38,382 nt of DNA from Verrucomicrobiota bacterium (lineage in GTDB: Bacteria; Verrucomicrobiota; Verrucomicrobiia; Limisphaerales; UBA9464), in assembly GCA_947471985.1 (NCBI GenBank), contig CANIZL010000063.1, positions 1 through 38,382 on the forward strand, in the 5' to 3' direction. The notes beneath the pieces were generated by a model that was not told where the DNA came from, did not search any database, and saw only the letters and a list, made by a program, of their open reading frames with translations. This document shows positions 34,114 through 38,382 of the stretch, one piece after another. The position numbers and the translations under genes are program-made. Positions within the stretch are counted from its first letter, which is position 1; each line of letters opens with the position of its first letter.

Positions 34114-37100
34114 ATGAAGATACGTGCATTTTTGAAGCAGATCGGGGCGTTCTGGCTGGGCATCCTCTGTTACTGCGGCCTTCCGATCCATGCTGCCTCC
34201 GCACCGGCGGTTTTGCTCGGATGGAACAATTTGGGCATGCATTGCATGGACTCCAGCTACGCGGAGTTTTCCATCCTGCCGCCCTACAACACCATTGAGG
34301 CCCAGCTGATCGTTGGGGGCAAATTGGTGACGGCGGGGGGTGGATACACGATGACGTACGAAGCCGTGGCTGACCCGGACGGATCCATCAATTCCTTCTC
34401 GGTGGGCAAAGGCAATTGGGCCGATTTCGCTCCGGTAATTTTTGGCGTGGCCGTGCCGTATTCGGCCGACCAGGGGCTCGCGGGTTGGAACATGCCGGGG
34501 CTGCTCAACACCCCGCAGCCGCTGCATTTCGAAGCCAACAATGTGCCCGCCGCCGGGGCCTCGGCCTTGGTGAACTGGTTCCGGGCCGAGGGCATCCCCA
34601 TCACCCCATACGATGATGCTGGTCACAAGAATCCCTATCCGCTGATGCGTTTGGTGGCCCGGGATGCGGCGAACAAGGTGGTGGCCCAGAGCGACATTGT
34701 GCTCCCGGTGTCAGACGAGATGGATTGCCGCGTCTGCCACGGTGCGAACACCCAGTCCGCCGCGATGCCGGCGGGCGGTTGGACCTTGGATGCGAACAAG
34801 GATCGGGAACAACGCCTTAACATCCTGCGGGTTCACGACGATCGGGAATTTGCCAATCACCAGGATCTCTATGTCGAGGCGCTGGCGGCCAAGGGCTTTG
34901 CGCCGGCCGGGCTCTACGCCACGACGATGAGCGGCAAACCCATGCTCTGTGCGGCCTGCCATGCTTCCGAAGCGTTGGGTGCGCCCAGTTTCACCAGTGC
35001 CAAGGGCCTCGGAACCGTGCCGCCACTGACCGCATCCATGCACAGCAAACACGCGGATGTGGCGGACCCCGTACTCAATCTGACCTTGAATCATTCCGAC
35101 AACCGGGCCAGCTGCTACCGCTGTCACCCGGGCTCGGCCACGCGGTGCTTGCGGGGCGCCATGGGCAGTGCGGTGGCGGCGGACGGGAGCATGGCCATGC
35201 AATGTCAAAGTTGTCACGGCACCATGAGCCAGGTGGGATCCAGTCAACGGGTGGGCTGGTTCATGGAACCCAATTGCCAGAGCTGCCATACGGGACCGGC
35301 CAATCACAATAACGGTCAAATTCGTTATCAATCGGTGTTTGATGGCACGGGCAAGGAGCGCGTACCCGTGGATCCGTTGTTCGCCACCACGCCCAATACC
35401 CCGGCGGCCGGGATCTCCTTGTACCGGTTCTCGTCGGGGCATGGTGGGTTGCAATGCTCTGCCTGCCACGGTTCCACGCACGCGGAGTTTCCGGCTGCGC
35501 ATCGCAACGACAACATCCGCAACGTGCAAATGCAGGGACACGCCGGTGTCACGGTGGAGTGCGTGGCCTGTCACACCACCATGCCCACCTCTGCGAATGG
35601 CGGACCGCATGGACTCCACCCGATCGGGCAGGCTTGGGTCAACGATCATCATGACGCGATCAGCCAGGTCGGTTTGGCGTCCTGCCAGGCCTGTCACGGC
35701 ACGGACAATCGGGGAACCGTGTTGTCCCGCGTGCAAGCCGACCGCTCCTTCCGGGCGGGTGACTCCGGTACCCAAGCGTTTTATCGAGGCGCGACGGTCG
35801 GTTGTTACACCTGCCACCAGGGTCCGTCCAGCAGTTCGATGAACACCGACCTGCCGCCGGCGATTGCCGATGTCTCAGCCACCACCGTGGCGGGGGTGCC
35901 GGTGGATATGGTGTTGCCCGTAGGAAATGCGACAGCTGTCCTCCGCATTCTCAGTCAGCCCGCGAACGGATCCGTGGGGCTGAGCAATAATGTGGCCACG
36001 TATTTTCCCGCCGAGAGTTTCACGGGAACGGAAACGTTTACCTTTGCGGCCTACGATGGGGCCAGGAATTCCCGCGTGGCGACGGGGACCGTCACGGTGG
36101 GTCCCAACTCCGGCGGCTGGCTGGCTCCGCAGATCAGCGGGGATCCGGTCTCGCAGACGGTGATCGCGGGAGGTGGAGCGACCTTCTCGGTGGTCGCCAG
36201 TGGCGGTACCCTCACGTATCAATGGTCCAAGGAAGGGTGGCCGATTTCGGGAGCCGTGGATGCCGTGTTGAACTTGCCGGCCGTGAGTCCGGCCGACGCC
36301 GGCAGCTATCGGGCGCTTGTTCGGAACCAAGGCGGTGCCACGGCCAGTGCAGCCGCCACCTTGACGGTGCTGATACCCGTGACCGTGACCACCCAGCCCG
36401 TCAGTCAGACGGTGCTCGCCGGAACCACGGTTCAATTCAACGTGGCGGCGACCGGTTCGACACCGCTGACGTTTCAATGGAGCAAGAACGGTGCGCCCAT
36501 CAACGGCGCGACAGGCAATTTCCTCCGACTCTCCAATGTCAGTCTTAATGCCGCGGGAGAGTACCGCGTTCGGGTCACCAATCCCGCCGGGGGAGTGGAC
36601 AGTGACGTCGCCGTGCTGATCGTGCAGGCGCCTCCGACGATCAGTCGGCAACCCGTCAGTCAGACTGTTATTCAAGGGACCACAGTGACGCTGAGCGTGA
36701 CTGCTACGGCGTTTCCGGTGCCCACCTATCAATGGTATAAGGATTCCATCGCCATACCCGGAGCGACGGCGACGGCGGTGACTTTCCCCAGTGTTGCCCT
36801 TGCCGACGCCGGCGCCTTCATGGTGGTCGTGAGCAACCCGCTGGGTACAGCCAACAGTTCGACGGCGACCCTGACGGTGAAACTTCCCACTCCGGTCATC
36901 ACGGGCTTCAGTCCGGGATCCGGAACGGTGGGTTCCCTGGTCACCTTGACAGGGTCCGGTTTTGCGGGAGCCACGGCGGTGAAATTCAATGGGGTCAGTG
37001 CCGCCAGCTATATCGTGGGGTCTGCTACTCAGATCACGGTGACGGTTCCCGCGGGAGCTACTACGGGACGAATCACGGTGACGACACCGGGAGGCACGGC

Positions 37101-37845
37101 CACCAGTGGCAGCAACTTCACGGTCTACCCGGTTCCCACGATCAGTAGTTTCAGTCCGGGGGCGGGTTCAGTGGGCTCTCGGGTGACGCTCTACGGCAGT
37201 GGATTTTCTGCCGGGGCGGCGGTTACGTTCAATGGCATTGCGGCCAGCAGTGTCAGTTGGCTATCCGCCACCCAATTGTCGGCGATCGTGCCGTCGGCGG
37301 CCACCACGGGGCCGATCCAGGTTACGACACCGGGTGGCTCTGCGGTCTCCGGCGTCTTTCGAGTCACTCCGAACATCAGTGGTTTCGCCCCGGGATCCGG
37401 GCGGGTGGGCACGGCGGTGACGGTCGCCGGCACGGGCTTCACTGGGGCGACGGCGGTGGCCTTTAACGGCAAGGCAGCAGCCTTCACGGTGATCTCTCCG
37501 ACGACGCTTATCACCGGGGTTCCGGTCGGAGCGACGTTGGGTCGGATCACGGTAACCACCCCGGGCGGCACGGCCACCAGCGGATCGAATTTTGCGCCGA
37601 GCGCCCTGTTGGTGGCTCCGGTCATTACGACGCGGAGTCCGAGCAGCGGACCGGCTGGCACCAAGGTGACCGTCAACGGTGCCAATGTGGGTGCGGCAAC
37701 GGCGGTAAAAGTTGGGGCCGTTTCTGCCAGCTTCACGGTGATTTCCGCTAATCAAATTCAGGTCACGGTCCTGAACAGTGGCGCTATCTCGGTCACCACG
37801 CCGGGCGGAGTGGCGACCTCGGTTGGTGCATTTACGGTCCTATAA
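34114..37845 (+). CDS. Nonaheme c-type cytochrome with Ig-like and IPT/TIG domains
   Basis: A 1243-residue exported cytochrome. The signal peptide covers about 1-27. A conserved N-terminal segment, LGWNNLGMHCMDSSYAEF, opens the cytochrome part. Nine CxxCH heme sites start at Cys205, 279, 334, 364, 388, 448, 483, 524 and 564. After these come a cadherin-like module (about 579-665), three Ig-like domains (669-922) and four IPT/TIG domains (926-1243). No anchor or sorting tail is visible. The heme part could carry electrons across or outside the cell surface; the beta domains would give reach or binding. That role is inference from architecture. It is divergent from the DUF4380 lipoprotein and ends in a strong terminator, so it is probably a single-gene transcript. 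Heme attachment would need a cytochrome c maturation system not present here. Confidence 0.9.
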   Translation: MKIRAFLKQIGAFWLGILCYCGLPIHAASAPAVLLGWNNLGMHCMDSSYAEFSILPPYNTIEAQLIVGGKLVTAGGGYTMTYEAVADPDGSINSFSVGKGNWADFAPVIFGVAVPYSADQGLAGWNMPGLLNTPQPLHFEANNVPAAGASALVNWFRAEGIPITPYDDAGHKNPYPLMRLVARDAANKVVAQSDIVLPVSDEMDCRVCHGANTQSAAMPAGGWTLDANKDREQRLNILRVHDDREFANHQDLYVEALAAKGFAPAGLYATTMSGKPMLCAACHASEALGAPSFTSAKGLGTVPPLTASMHSKHADVADPVLNLTLNHSDNRASCYRCHPGSATRCLRGAMGSAVAADGSMAMQCQSCHGTMSQVGSSQRVGWFMEPNCQSCHTGPANHNNGQIRYQSVFDGTGKERVPVDPLFATTPNTPAAGISLYRFSSGHGGLQCSACHGSTHAEFPAAHRNDNIRNVQMQGHAGVTVECVACHTTMPTSANGGPHGLHPIGQAWVNDHHDAISQVGLASCQACHGTDNRGTVLSRVQADRSFRAGDSGTQAFYRGATVGCYTCHQGPSSSSMNTDLPPAIADVSATTVAGVPVDMVLPVGNATAVLRILSQPANGSVGLSNNVATYFPAESFTGTETFTFAAYDGARNSRVATGTVTVGPNSGGWLAPQISGDPVSQTVIAGGGATFSVVASGGTLTYQWSKEGWPISGAVDAVLNLPAVSPADAGSYRALVRNQGGATASAAATLTVLIPVTVTTQPVSQTVLAGTTVQFNVAATGSTPLTFQWSKNGAPINGATGNFLRLSNVSLNAAGEYRVRVTNPAGGVDSDVAVLIVQAPPTISRQPVSQTVIQGTTVTLSVTATAFPVPTYQWYKDSIAIPGATATAVTFPSVALADAGAFMVVVSNPLGTANSSTATLTVKLPTPVITGFSPGSGTVGSLVTLTGSGFAGATAVKFNGVSAASYIVGSATQITVTVPAGATTGRITVTTPGGTATSGSNFTVYPVPTISSFSPGAGSVGSRVTLYGSGFSAGAAVTFNGIAASSVSWLSATQLSAIVPSAATTGPIQVTTPGGSAVSGVFRVTPNISGFAPGSGRVGTAVTVAGTGFTGATAVAFNGKAAAFTVISPTTLITGVPVGATLGRITVTTPGGTATSGSNFAPSALLVAPVITTRSPSSGPAGTKVTVNGANVGAATAVKVGAVSASFTVISANQIQVTVLNSGAISVTTPGGVATSVGAFTVL

Positions 37846-37873
37846 TCCGCCGAATTGCTGGCGGTGGCATCGG

Positions 37874-37905
37874 GCGGGGCTTGTTGAAAGACAGGCCCCG
37901 CTTTT
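37874..37905 (+). terminator. Intrinsic terminator after the multiheme cytochrome
   Basis: GCGGGGCTTGT (37874-37884), loop TGAAAG, ACAGGCCCCGC (37891-37901): an 11-bp stem with one G-T wobble, followed by TTTT. It lies 28 bp after the cytochrome stop codon. Confidence 0.88.
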
Positions 37906-37950
37906 GGGCGTTCACGCGACCACCGCTACGCCGCCGAAAAATCACCTGAG

Positions 37951-38126
37951 GCCAGGTTCGCCATTCACCAGACAAAGACCCAGGTTCACTGGCACACGCG
38001 ATCCCAAACCGTGCCAGGTTCACTCCCGGATTGAAGTGGTGCCACGCTCCCTATTCCCCCGTGCGTCCGATAGCGTGCCAGGCTCCCTATCTCCGGCCGG
38101 CCTCCGGAGATGGTCGCAGGTTCCCT
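37951..38126 (+). repeat. Cluster of imperfect GTGCCAGGTTC-type direct repeats
   Basis: Six related units share a CAGG/CACG core starting at 37953, 37981, 38015, 38043, 38079 and 38117, spaced 28, 34, 28, 36 and 38 bp. The best pair is GTGCCACGCTCCCTAT (38039-38054) and GTGCCAGGCTCCCTAT (38075-38090), 15 of 16 bases identical. Position just before a REP-associated transposase suggests substrate-like sequences for it, but that is inference. Confidence 0.6.
38089..38111. repeat. Perfect 8-bp palindrome ahead of the transposase
   Basis: ATCTCCGG (38089-38096) and CCGGAGAT (38104-38111) form a perfect stem with a 7-nt loop. No T-tract follows. REP-type transposases act on small hairpins flanked by a short guide sequence, so this is a candidate hairpin of that kind. 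Confidence 0.5.
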
Positions 38127-38220
38127 GTAAAAAGTCCGTAACACTCGCCCGGATTCTTCGTAGTAGGCCGTGGAACCCCGGCCCGGTTGGGCGGGGACCG
38201 CAAACACCACGAAGAACAAC

Positions 38221-38382
38221 ATGAGACTGAAGCGGATCAAACCGGCGGGGGAGACGGCCGTGTATCACTGCCTTTCACGGATTGTGGGTGGGCAAATGCT
38301 GTTGGATGACCTGGGGAAGGAGAAGTTGGTCCAGTTACTCTGGCCCCTGGCCGCCTTCTGCGGGGTGGAGGTGCTGACCTAC
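38221..38382 (+). CDS. REP-associated tyrosine transposase (N-terminal part, cut by window end)
   Basis: The frame runs from ATG at 38221 to the window end (54 residues) without a stop. MRLKRIKPAGETAVYHCLSR is the typical opening of Y1-type (IS200-like) REP-associated transposases, and the last residues, FCGVEVLTY, also match that family. The HUH motif and catalytic Tyr would lie beyond the window. In the cell these act on single-stranded hairpin DNA. The repeats just upstream may be its targets. The gene could be intact or broken; only the N-terminus is visible. Confidence 0.82.
   Translation, partial: MRLKRIKPAGETAVYHCLSRIVGGQMLLDDLGKEKLVQLLWPLAAFCGVEVLTY

Larger units (their letters stand above)
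37906..38220 (+). other. Non-coding region ahead of the transposase
   Basis: No credible gene. It holds the imperfect repeats and the palindrome listed separately, and the 5' flank of the transposase. No clear promoter or Shine-Dalgarno for that gene is seen. Confidence 0.6.

Overview
The window looks like a chromosomal segment of a GC-rich bacterium of the Verrucomicrobiota. The evidence is indirect: large secreted proteins joining lamin-tail, CotH-kinase and chitobiase-like domains; a protein with a PEP-CTERM/VPDSG-like sorting tail; ASPIC/UnbV (CRTAC1) and DUF4380 proteins; many starts without a clear Shine-Dalgarno sequence; and a REP-associated transposase at the right edge. No rRNA, tRNA, CRISPR array or phage module was seen. 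Lineage and functions were read from motifs only, without any search.

Layout. 1-896 holds no credible gene but starts with a perfect inverted repeat. 897-6902 (minus) is a three-gene cluster of exported proteins: CRTAC1/ASPIC-UnbV, a YHYH protein, and a single-chain fusion of an MbnP-like domain to an MbnH/MauG-type di-heme peroxidase. Divergent from it (7115-8536) is a VKOR-thioredoxin fusion for extracytoplasmic disulfide formation. 8598-13517 (minus) is a 1639-residue CotH/lamin-tail surface protein, preceded by a YeeZ-like epimerase. 14763-15811 (plus) holds a small proline-rich exported peptide and the sorting-tail protein. 15893-20860 (minus) holds an O-antigen-ligase-like membrane protein, a PilT-type ATPase and a phosphohexomutase. 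20924-24500 holds a lone nuoA, an Rrf2 regulator, an RbsD/FucU protein, a Ppx/GppA phosphatase and a YheT hydrolase. 24517-25498 (minus) holds two related DUF4252-like genes. 25683-29788 (plus) holds an RsuA-type pseudouridine synthase, a GT4 glycosyltransferase, a hotdog thioesterase, an exported rhodanese and a membrane protein. 29815-33869 (minus) holds a prepilin peptidase, aroE, an unusual protein kinase and a DUF4380 lipoprotein. 34114-37845 (plus) encodes a nine-heme cytochrome with Ig-like and IPT/TIG domains, ending in a strong terminator. 37950-38120 carries imperfect repeats ahead of a REP-associated transposase cut by the window end.

Themes. Most of the window serves the cell envelope. 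Two separate c-type cytochrome loci (the MbnP-MbnH fusion and the nonaheme protein), an oxidative-folding enzyme and type IV pilus parts (PilT-like ATPase, prepilin peptidase) suggest an outward-facing redox and adhesion lifestyle. The best candidates for something undescribed are the CRTAC1-YHYH-MbnP/MbnH cluster and the multiheme-Ig-IPT cytochrome.
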